Shown one piece after another: positions 1 through 5,196 of a stretch of 6,270 bases of DNA; the stretch's first letter is position 1; every line of letters begins with the position of its first letter. The position numbers and the translations under genes were made by a program. Location of the stretch: assembly GCA_937907495.1 (NCBI GenBank), contig CALESS010000051.1:1-6270 (forward strand), given 5' to 3'. The notes beneath the pieces were generated by a model. The model was not told the origin of the DNA, did no database searches, and saw only the letters and a program-made list of their open reading frames with translations. The DNA comes from an uncultured Anaerolineaceae bacterium (lineage in GTDB: Bacteria; Chloroflexota; Anaerolineae; Anaerolineales; Anaerolineaceae).

Positions 1-285
1 ATGGATTTGAATGAACAATACGTCTCCATCAATGATGACCAGGTGAACCTCACGCCGCGAGAATTTGCCATTTTTAGCCTCTTGCTTCGCCAGGCCCCGG
101 GGGTGGTGAAATATTCAGCCATCACCCAGGCCGTTTGGGGAGAGGATTCCCCGGATGCGAGAAAAAGAACAAAATTCATCATTTACTTGATTCGGAAGAA
201 ACTGTGTGAAGTAATGCCGGGAAGGGAGATTATCCAAAATTTGGATCGAATTGGATATAAAATCAAACTGGATTCCGGTAACTAG
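1..285 (+). CDS. OmpR/PhoB-type winged-helix DNA-binding protein, possibly 5'-truncated
   Basis: The 94 residues fit the C-terminal DNA-binding domain of OmpR/PhoB regulators (Trans_reg_C). Seen in the sequence: a short beta lead-in (YVSINDDQVN), the hallmark LTPREFAIFSLLL at about residues 17-29, a helix around AITQAVWGED (40-49), a recognition-helix region RKRTKFIIYLIRKKL (54-68), and the closing wing RIGYKIKL (83-90). Such domains bind promoter DNA and are usually fused to a receiver domain, which is absent from the visible part. The ATG is the first base of the window, so it may be an internal Met of a larger response regulator whose N-terminal half lies upstream; a stand-alone wHTH protein is the alternative. 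It precedes the promoter of the stalk-protein gene in the same orientation, so a regulatory link is possible but only inferred. The fold is a good match; completeness and targets are unknown. Confidence 0.7.
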   Translation: MDLNEQYVSINDDQVNLTPREFAIFSLLLRQAPGVVKYSAITQAVWGEDSPDARKRTKFIIYLIRKKLCEVMPGREIIQNLDRIGYKIKLDSGN

Positions 286-331
286 TCTTTTAATGGTCTT
301 TCGTTTAGTCTTTAATTAGTAGGGGGAAGGG

Positions 332-359
332 TTGATTCAAATTAAGCAAACGGTATAAT
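332..359 (+). promoter_or_regulatory. sigma70-type promoter for the stalk-protein gene
   Basis: TTGATT at 332-337 and a perfect TATAAT at 354-359 are separated by 16 bases, close to the housekeeping consensus. Transcription would start near 366 and leave a leader of about 180 nt before the preferred start at 549. The leader includes an AT-rich stretch around 401-420 and an inverted repeat at 466-494. No riboswitch class was recognised in it. The region 286-548 holds no convincing gene. Confidence 0.65.
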
Positions 360-465
360 GAATTTAAGCTGTGATTAAGGGTACCGGGTGGGGGCCAACA
401 GTCTAATTATTAATTTAATTGGCGGTATCACCTCAACTTTGGGAAAGATGTACCTCAAATTGAAC

Positions 466-494
466 TGCCAGGAGAATTAATGGGTCCCCTGGCA
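466..494 (+). repeat. inverted repeat around the upstream candidate start codon
   Basis: TGCCAGG (466-472) pairs with CCTGGCA (488-494) around a 15-base loop. The loop holds the end of an AGGAG Shine-Dalgarno (470-474) and an ATG at 480. Folding would partly hide that ribosome site, whereas the second site (GGAGG at 539-543, ATG at 549) stays free. Seven base pairs is short, so the regulatory meaning is uncertain. Confidence 0.35.
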
Positions 495-538
495 ATTTCA
501 GCAGGAAACACGTTTTTAATTGCCCGTTACCGTACACT

Positions 539-543
539 GGAGG
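539..543 (+). promoter_or_regulatory. ribosome binding site deciding the stalk-protein start
   Basis: GGAGG lies 5 bases before the ATG at 549. The in-frame ATG at 480 also has an AGGAG at 5-base spacing. Starting at 549 gives a conventional 38-residue signal peptide, whereas starting at 480 would put 23 extra residues before it. Confidence 0.6.
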
Positions 544-548
544 AAACA

Positions 549-2003
549 ATGCACACCGCACATAGATTTATTACCACCCTGGCACGGACGGCTTACATGA
601 TCGGTTCGGTGATGTTGATTGCCGGCCTCATCTTGAGCGCTACCAGCCAGCCAGCAAATGCCTATCCAATTGATGACTCGATTGGTTACACAGATCATGA
701 TGGCAGTCACCTTGTAATAATTTCTGGCTGTTCTGGAAACTGCGTGTTAATCACCGCTGAAGTTCGAAATATTGGTTTGCCGATGGAAGGGCCAGTCAAT
801 TATGAAGTATGGTTCCATGAATGGGGGAATCCCATTGAGATCGGTTCGCGGATCTTTGTGGGCCAAATTCCAGCCCTCGCAACAAACGAATCGTTTACCA
901 TCACATACAGCCCAAACTCGAATGCGGAGCGGGGACCGCTTGGGAATTACATCTTCCGGGTATTTCAATCTTATGATTACCCAGGCCCGATTGACCTGTG
1001 GTCAAATGTCTGCGCGATAACAAGTTGTGCTGTTCCTTCGGACACCCCGACTCCGACCTCCACCTTTACGAATACTCCCACAGCCACTGCAACCAACACT
1101 CCGACCGCTACGGCAACCCATACGCCGACTGCCACCAACACTCCTACCGCCACGGCAACCGATACGCCGACTGCCACCAACACTCCTACCGCCACGGCAA
1201 CCGATACGCCGACTGCCACCAACACTCCGACCGCCACTGCAACCAATACACCGACTGCTACCAGCCCGGCTACTGCAACCCCGACGAACACACCAACTGA
1301 TACTGCCACCCCGACTGCGACCAATACGCCGACTGCCACCAACACTCCGACCGCCACAGCAACCGACACGCCGACTGCCACCAACACACCGACAGCCACC
1401 AGCCCGGCTACGGCAACTCCGACGAACACACCGACTGATACTGCCACCCCGACTGCGACCAATACGCCGACTGCAACGGCCACGAACACTCCGACTGCGA
1501 CCAACACACCAACCGCAACCAGCCCGGCTACCTCAACCCCGACGAACACCCCGACCGATACAGCCACACCTACACCGACCAGCCCGGCTACGGCTACACC
1601 CACCAATACAGCCACCGATACTCCGACTGCAACACCTACCCAGCCGGATATCCCGACAGCGACACCCACCGACACGCCCACTTCCACGCCGGAAATTCCC
1701 GGTATCACGCCGACTCCGACCTTCACAGCCACCCAGCCCACGGATCCTACGGCCACCCCCACTCAACCTGGCGAGGTCTCTCCGACTCCCACCGAACCCG
1801 GACAGGTGACCGTTACTGCGACCACGCCGCCCACTTTGCCCCCGCCCCCGCCGGAAAGCACGCCTTTCTTGATCCCGGTGACCGGAGCTGACCTGAGTCA
1901 ATCCCAGGCTGCACCTGCAGTCAACCTCATGATCAACCTGAGCCTGGTATTCCTTGGCATGGGTTTGGTTCTCACATTCGTAGGACGCAAACTCGTCAAA
2001 TAA
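549..2003 (+). CDS. Secreted Thr/Pro-stalk surface protein with IPVTG sortase signal
   Basis: Predicted sortase-anchored surface protein of 484 residues from the start chosen here; an alternative in-frame start at 480 gives 507. Residues 1-38 form a Sec signal peptide: an n-region with Arg, hydrophobic core [13 protein letters not shown], and an ANA cleavage site before YPID. Residues 39-162 look like a beta-rich Ig/CARDB-like domain ([35 protein letters not shown]) with four cysteines at 61, 65, 155 and 160 that could form disulfides. Residues of about 164-440 are a low-complexity stalk of [16 protein letters not shown] type, probably extended and perhaps O-glycosylated. The end is a textbook sorting signal: IPVTG at 442-446 (bases 1872-1886), a hydrophobic helix ([17 protein letters not shown]) and the basic tail RKLVK. 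Sortases cleave such motifs between Thr and Gly. The next gene is a sortase, its likely partner. Ligand or adhesive function is unknown; the globular domain was not assigned to a named family. Confidence 0.85.
   Translation: MHTAHRFITTLARTAYMIGSVMLIAGLILSATSQPANAYPIDDSIGYTDHDGSHLVIISGCSGNCVLITAEVRNIGLPMEGPVNYEVWFHEWGNPIEIGSRIFVGQIPALATNESFTITYSPNSNAERGPLGNYIFRVFQSYDYPGPIDLWSNVCAITSCAVPSDTPTPTSTFTNTPTATATNTPTATATHTPTATNTPTATATDTPTATNTPTATATDTPTATNTPTATATNTPTATSPATATPTNTPTDTATPTATNTPTATNTPTATATDTPTATNTPTATSPATATPTNTPTDTATPTATNTPTATATNTPTATNTPTATSPATSTPTNTPTDTATPTPTSPATATPTNTATDTPTATPTQPDIPTATPTDTPTSTPEIPGITPTPTFTATQPTDPTATPTQPGEVSPTPTEPGQVTVTATTPPTLPPPPPESTPFLIPVTGADLSQSQAAPAVNLMINLSLVFLGMGLVLTFVGRKLVK
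1079..1246 (+). repeat. 42-bp tandem repeat, about four copies
   Basis: Copies start at about 1079, 1121, 1163 and 1205. The units at 1121-1162 and 1163-1204 match except for isolated base changes, if any, and the outer two differ at a few mostly third-codon positions. Each encodes a 14-residue [18 protein letters not shown] unit. The near-identity of the central copies suggests recent duplication by slippage or recombination. Confidence 0.75.
1261..1590 (+). repeat. Higher-order repeat marked by [18 protein letters not shown]
   Basis: The string CCAGCCCGGCTA recurs at 1261, 1399, 1519 and 1579, marking repeat blocks of 138, 120 and 60 bp. Each block begins with a TSPAT-TPTNT peptide followed by a variable number of TATNTP units. 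The blocks differ by multiples of 6 bp, consistent with expansion and contraction of an in-frame minisatellite. Confidence 0.65.
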
Positions 2004-2040
2004 GACTGCTTCCCAGCAATGGGACGCATTTGAAAAGCTC

Positions 2041-2077
2041 AAAACAAACTGCACCCCGGGTGGGTGTAGTTTGTTTT
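2041..2077 (+). terminator. Strong intrinsic terminator after the stalk-protein gene
   Basis: A 16-bp stem (2041-2056 with 2062-2077, a single G-T wobble at 2051/2067) closes a 5-base loop CGGGT. The right arm ends in TTTGTTTT and the left arm begins AAAACAAA, so the hairpin could terminate in both directions. It begins 37 bases after the stalk-protein stop and about 40 bases before the sortase start, so the two genes are probably not simply one uninterrupted message. Confidence 0.8.
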
Positions 2078-2118
2078 CAGAGGATGATTTCAGATCAAAT
2101 TGAAGTTAGAATAAGCAG

Positions 2119-2925
2119 ATGAAGAAAAATATATCTACCCTGGCAAAGGTTTTTATGGTATTCGGATTGTTGCTGGCGCTGATTGCGGCAGGAATGGCCC
2201 TTTCTGGAAGGCTGCAACCGGTCTTTGAAGAGGACGTGGTTGAGGAGGATACGGGGTTTGCCCCGGTGTTTATGCCTGAAAATGTGGCCGAGGCACTGGC
2301 AATCTCTCCGGCTGAAAGAGAAATAACCCTGTTGGCACCTGAATTGAATGGGAGTGAAGTACCGCTCGCAACTCCAACGGTACCGCCGGCCTCACCAGGT
2401 AAGAAAACGCCAGAGAGCGGAACCCCCACCCCGACCTTTGGCCCGGCGATCCCGGATCGAATCGTGATTGGTAAAATCGGACTGGATGCTCCGGTGATCG
2501 AGGCTGGCACCCGCAAAGTGCGGGTCAATCAGCAGATTTTTGCGCAATATACCGCTCCGAATGAATTTGCCGCTGGCTGGCATCCTGATTCAGCATTGCT
2601 GGGTAGCATTGGAAACACGGTGTTAAACGGTCACCACAATGTGGATGGCGAAGTGTTTGGAAAACTGGTGGATTTGGAACCCGGAGACGTGATTTTTTTA
2701 TACGCGGGAGAACGAGAATTTGCATATATGGTGGTGAACAAATTGATCTTGCCGGAGTTTGGGGAGGATGTAACCGTTGAACAACGGCTTCAAAATGCAC
2801 GCTGGATCATGAGGTCCAATGATGAACGACTAACCCTGGTGACCTGTTGGCCGGCTTATGGAAATAGTCACCGCTTGATTATTGTGGCGACACCTATTCA
2901 GATGGAGGGGCAATCCGCACAATAA
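2119..2925 (+). CDS. Membrane-anchored sortase (class D/E/F-like)
   Basis: A 268-residue sortase, a cysteine transpeptidase that cuts a sorting motif in secreted proteins and joins them to the cell surface. Residues 8-28 form an N-terminal membrane anchor (KVFMVFGLLLALIAAGMALSG). Residues of about 31-110 are an acidic, then Pro/Thr-rich linker (TPTVPPASPGKKTPESGTPTPT). The catalytic domain starts at PDRIVIGKIGLDAPV (112-126). Active-site residues are His172 in LNGHHNVDGEVF, Cys243 in LTLVTCWP and Arg252 in SHRLIIVATP, the classic His-Cys-Arg order. The LTLVTC and IGKIGLDAPV motifs suit the class D/E/F group better than SrtA or SrtB; the exact class cannot be settled by eye. The start at 2119 has no good Shine-Dalgarno, but the next Met falls inside the membrane segment. 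It follows the IPVTG stalk protein, its likely substrate, beyond a terminator; a TAGAAT at 2107-2112 is the only promoter-like element seen and is weak. It converges on the minus-strand sortase-like gene with 4 bases between stops. Confidence 0.9.
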   Translation: MKKNISTLAKVFMVFGLLLALIAAGMALSGRLQPVFEEDVVEEDTGFAPVFMPENVAEALAISPAEREITLLAPELNGSEVPLATPTVPPASPGKKTPESGTPTPTFGPAIPDRIVIGKIGLDAPVIEAGTRKVRVNQQIFAQYTAPNEFAAGWHPDSALLGSIGNTVLNGHHNVDGEVFGKLVDLEPGDVIFLYAGEREFAYMVVNKLILPEFGEDVTVEQRLQNARWIMRSNDERLTLVTCWPAYGNSHRLIIVATPIQMEGQSAQ

Positions 2926-2929
2926 GGGT

Positions 2930-3652
2930 TTAATTCATCAAGAGCGATCCGGAGGGAAGAAAGGTAATCATGGGAATATTCAGGGTATAAGTCAGGGGCG
3001 AAGAATCCGGTGTGAAGGGTTCAGCGATGATAAACAGGCGGCCCCAACTGCTGTTTCCCGCTTCTTCAATGCAAGTCTGTAGGATGAGGATGTTGCCGCG
3101 GGCGTAAGTGCGCATAAATAATTTCTGCGCTGAGATTATCGAGGCGGAATCATCGAGATCGCGGAAATCGGAATAGGGGCTGGAGGGGTTGAGGGCCTGG
3201 TAGCGTTGAATTTCGGTGACGGAGAATGATTTTAATTCACCAGAGGCAAGTACCAAATAGATCACATCTTCCAACTGGATATTGTAAAAATCTGCCCCAG
3301 CCAGGGTATTGTGTGCCAGAAGTCCAATCGTATCAAATTGAGAAGCCATTCTGAATTGGGTGATAGTATTTTCGGCGGTGGAGACATAACCTGCATTATC
3401 CGCTGGCTGTTGAATAATGGGATAGGCCATTACATTGGGCACATAAACACCGCTATAGAAGCCTGCTGGATGGGCAGTAATCTGCTCGGTAAACTGGGTA
3501 AGAGTGGGAAGATAATCGTCTGCCAGAGGTTGCGCTTGATCAATAACCACCGAGCCTGTATGCGGGATAATTGAATGCCCCACGTTTCCCGACAGATTGG
3601 GCAGAAGAAGGATAACAATAAGAATGAGAAATTTGAGAGAATGTGTTTTCAT
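2930..3652 (-). CDS. Secreted sortase-like protein, divergent
   Basis: A 240-residue protein with an N-terminal signal peptide or anchor (MKTHSLKFLILIVILLLPNL). I read the remainder as a divergent sortase fold. His114 in TIGLLAHNTLAG, Cys194 in ILILQTCIEE and Arg205 in WGRLFIIAEP match the His-Cys-Arg order of sortases. The spacings of 80 and 11 residues compare with 71 and 9 in the neighbouring sortase. LEDVIYLVLASGELKSFSVTEI (128-149) resembles the sortase beta strands that follow 'GD' (EPGDVIFLYAGEREFAYMVV next door). It lacks the usual TLxTC wording and the KIGLDAPV entry motif, so it is not a standard member. An IPHTG sequence at residues 29-33 follows the signal region. No Shine-Dalgarno precedes the start; an extended -10 promoter lies 55 bases upstream. 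The reading frame is intact, so it is not a pseudogene. Function is uncertain: transpeptidase, protease or accessory to the first sortase. Confidence 0.65.
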   Translation of the reverse strand: MKTHSLKFLILIVILLLPNLSGNVGHSIIPHTGSVVIDQAQPLADDYLPTLTQFTEQITAHPAGFYSGVYVPNVMAYPIIQQPADNAGYVSTAENTITQFRMASQFDTIGLLAHNTLAGADFYNIQLEDVIYLVLASGELKSFSVTEIQRYQALNPSSPYSDFRDLDDSASIISAQKLFMRTYARGNILILQTCIEEAGNSSWGRLFIIAEPFTPDSSPLTYTLNIPMITFLPSGSLLMN

Positions 3653-3707
3653 AAATTAGTATATAAATAGTAATTATTGGTAATAAACCAGTTATATTGC
3701 GATTGAA

Positions 3708-3716
3708 ATTATAACA
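3708..3716 (-). promoter_or_regulatory. Extended -10 promoter for the sortase-like gene
   Basis: Read on the minus strand the bases are TGTTATAAT, a perfect -10 hexamer with the TGn extension. No good -35 hexamer is visible, which is usual for extended -10 promoters. The predicted leader is about 49 nt, AT-rich, with no Shine-Dalgarno. Confidence 0.5.
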
Positions 3717-3870
3717 AAGAGTTCAGCCCGCGGAGTAATACTTGCAGAAATGTAATGTGAAAACTCCCGCTTTAATCCTTTGCGTTGAATCTATAAACCA
3801 ACAAAGAGAGAGGTGAGCGATCTCGGATGGAAACGGTGGGAAGAATGATTTAATGGAATTTTTGAAAAAA

Positions 3871-3879
3871 TGGTATAAT
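3871..3879 (+). promoter_or_regulatory. Extended -10 promoter for the yebC-ruv operon
   Basis: TGGTATAAT is a perfect -10 with TGn extension; the -35 region is weak. Transcription would start near 3886, about 48 nt before the yebC start. This placement argues against the in-frame ATG at 3853, which lies upstream of the -10. The rest of the divergent intergenic region (3653-3933) holds no RNA gene or repeat that I can recognise. Confidence 0.55.
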
Positions 3880-3919
3880 TTTAGCTATGATTTATGCTCC
3901 CTCATTCTAAAAGTTGATC

Positions 3920-3925
3920 AAGGAG
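3920..3925 (+). promoter_or_regulatory. ribosome binding site deciding the yebC start
   Basis: AAGGAG lies 8 bases before the ATG at 3934, which begins the family's conserved MSGHSHW N-terminus. The longer in-frame start at 3853 has no such site and would add 27 unconserved residues. Confidence 0.75.
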
Positions 3926-3933
3926 ACGTTTTT

Positions 3934-4692
3934 ATGTCAGGCCATTCCCATTGGGCAACCATTAAACGTAAAAAGGGCGCCAGCGATGCCAAGCGTGGGC
4001 AGGTGTACACGCGGCTGGCGCGAGAAATTGTGATGGCGGCGCGCGAAGGTGGCGGTGATCCGGAATCGAATTTCCGGTTACGAATTGCGGTAGATAAAGC
4101 GCGCAGCCAAAATATGCCAAAGGACAGCATTGAACGGGCGATTAAACGCGGCACAGGTGAACTGAAAGAAGGCAATGTTGTTATTGAAGAAATCACCTAC
4201 GAAGGTTATGGCCCGCAAGGCGTCGCTTTAATGATCGAATGTGTAACCGAAAATCGCAACCGGACGGTTGCAGAATTGCGACACAACCTTTCGCGATCCG
4301 GTGGTACGCTTGGGGAAGCGGGTTCGGTGGCCTGGCAGTTTAAACGGATTTCCTATTTCTCCATTCCGGCTGAAAAAGCGGATTTTGACAAAGTATTTGA
4401 ACTGGCCTTGGAAGGCGGTGCAGATGACGTGTCGCAAGACGAGGACACGATCGAAATCTTTGCTCCTGTGGAATCCTATAAAACCATGCTCAATGCTTTG
4501 CGATCCGCAAAAATCACCCCGGAGGAGGCAACTTTGCGCTTCATCCCGAACACTGAAATGGACCTGACGACAGACCAAACGCTGCAAGTGATGCGGTGCA
4601 TTGAAAATATTGAAGACCTGGATGATGTTCAGAATGTATATTCCAATCTGCGCATTTCCCAGGAGGCAATGACAGCCTTCGAAGAAGACTAA
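3934..4692 (+). CDS. yebC: YebC/PmpR family protein (TACO1-like)
   Basis: A 252-residue protein of the YebC/PmpR family, close to the usual length of about 240-250. Family hallmarks seen: MSGHSHWATIKRKKGASDAKRG at the N-terminus, FRLRIAVDKARSQNMPKDSIERAIKRGTG (about residues 48-76), YEGYGPQGVALMIECVTENRNRT (about 89-111), GGTLGEAGSVAWQF (about 123-136) and the C-terminal EDLDDVQNVYSN. Members were long described as DNA-binding transcriptional regulators; more recent work on YebC, YebC2 and mitochondrial TACO1 supports a cytoplasmic role in helping ribosomes through polyproline stretches. The gene is first in a cluster with ruvC, an RNA methyltransferase and ruvA, the common bacterial yebC-ruv arrangement. 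The stop is followed after 6 bases by ruvC, in the same reading frame. The start at 3934 was chosen over 3853 for its Shine-Dalgarno, the conserved N-terminus and the promoter position. Confidence 0.95.
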   Translation: MSGHSHWATIKRKKGASDAKRGQVYTRLAREIVMAAREGGGDPESNFRLRIAVDKARSQNMPKDSIERAIKRGTGELKEGNVVIEEITYEGYGPQGVALMIECVTENRNRTVAELRHNLSRSGGTLGEAGSVAWQFKRISYFSIPAEKADFDKVFELALEGGADDVSQDEDTIEIFAPVESYKTMLNALRSAKITPEEATLRFIPNTEMDLTTDQTLQVMRCIENIEDLDDVQNVYSNLRISQEAMTAFEED

Positions 4693-4698
4693 AAAACC

Positions 4699-5196
4699 AT
4701 GCTGGTGGTTGGCATTGACCCCGGAACAGCGACGACCGGATATGGCTTCCTTCGTGAGGAGGCTGGCAAAATTGATACGCTTGCCTATGGGGTAATTTCC
4801 ACGCCGGCAGGGTTGGCCGATGAAAAACGTTTGTTGTTGTTGTATGATCAACTGAGAGAGCTATTCCTTCTCCATCAGCCAGAAAGCGGCGCGGTGGAGA
4901 AGTTGTTTTTTCAGAGAAACGTTTCCACCGCCCTCGCTGTCGGGCAGGCTCGAGGAATCGTAATGCTCGTTTTTGCCCAGTTTGGTTTACGGGCCGGTGA
5001 ATACACTCCGATGGAGGTGAAGCAAGCCGTCAGTGGATATGGCGGTGCGGACAAAAAACAAGTTCAGCAAATGGTGAAGGCCATCCTGGGCCTGGAAGAT
5101 ATTCCGAGGCCAGATGACGCAGCGGATGCCCTGGCAGTCGCCATTTGCCACTTGAATAGTTATCGCTATTTTTCGGCGGGGCAGGAGGATAGATGA
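4699..5196 (+). CDS. ruvC: Crossover junction endodeoxyribonuclease RuvC
   Basis: RuvC resolves Holliday junctions by paired, metal-dependent nicks in recombination and fork repair, acting with RuvAB. At 165 residues it has normal length (about 160-175). The four acidic active-site residues are all present: Asp7 in VVGIDPGTATTGYG, Glu67 in AVEKLFFQRN, and Asp140 and Asp143 in RPDDAADALAVAICH. The YTPMEVKQAVSGYGGADKKQVQ stretch (102-123) is also typical. No Shine-Dalgarno stands at proper distance from the ATG; the nearest AGGAGG (4661-4666) is 32 bases away inside yebC. Translation therefore probably depends on ribosomes ending yebC 6 bases upstream. Its own stop overlaps the next start as ATGA. 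Confidence 0.96.
   Translation: MLVVGIDPGTATTGYGFLREEAGKIDTLAYGVISTPAGLADEKRLLLLYDQLRELFLLHQPESGAVEKLFFQRNVSTALAVGQARGIVMLVFAQFGLRAGEYTPMEVKQAVSGYGGADKKQVQQMVKAILGLEDIPRPDDAADALAVAICHLNSYRYFSAGQEDR

Larger units (their letters stand above)
1041..1860 (+). repeat. Thr/Pro-coding low-complexity repeat tract
   Basis: A tract of degenerate ACN-CCN-ACN-GCN codons encodes the stalk. The basic unit is 6 amino acids or fewer, with larger periods on top (listed separately). All visible length differences are multiples of three, so the frame is kept. Because the tract lacks stops, long spurious reading frames arise on both strands here, including one on the minus strand from 1762 to 977; none should be taken as a gene. 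Confidence 0.85.

Noticed and set aside
366..548. Riboswitch (for example cyclic-di-GMP type) in the long leader
   Set aside because: The GGTACCGGGTGGGGG stretch hinted at structure, but no conserved riboswitch core could be matched.
1079..1600. Regular repeats suggestive of a CRISPR array
   Set aside because: The units are contiguous, coding and degenerate, with no unique spacers between identical direct repeats.
977..1762. Long minus-strand open frame rich in Val/Gly/Ala, and long plus-strand frames (998-1300, 1027-1809) in the repeat tract
   Set aside because: They are by-products of a stop-free repeat; the +frame protein with signal peptide and sorting signal explains the region.
2106..2528. 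Minus-strand open frame opposite the sortase
   Set aside because: It lies wholly opposite a well-supported sortase and has no recognisable domain or start signal.
2930..3652. Minus-strand sortase-like gene as a degraded pseudogene
   Set aside because: The frame is intact from a signal peptide to a stop, all three candidate catalytic residues are present, and a promoter lies upstream.
3853..3933. 27-residue N-terminal extension of YebC
   Set aside because: The ATG at 3853 lies upstream of the -10 element, has no ribosome site, and the conserved family N-terminus begins at 3934.
3653..3933. tRNA or small structured RNA in the divergent intergenic region
   Set aside because: No cloverleaf, T-loop sequence or terminator-like hairpin was found by eye; only the two extended -10 promoters stand out.
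4228..4851. Minus-strand open frame of about 207 codons opposite yebC/ruvC
   Set aside because: It is antisense to two conserved genes and shows no family motifs.
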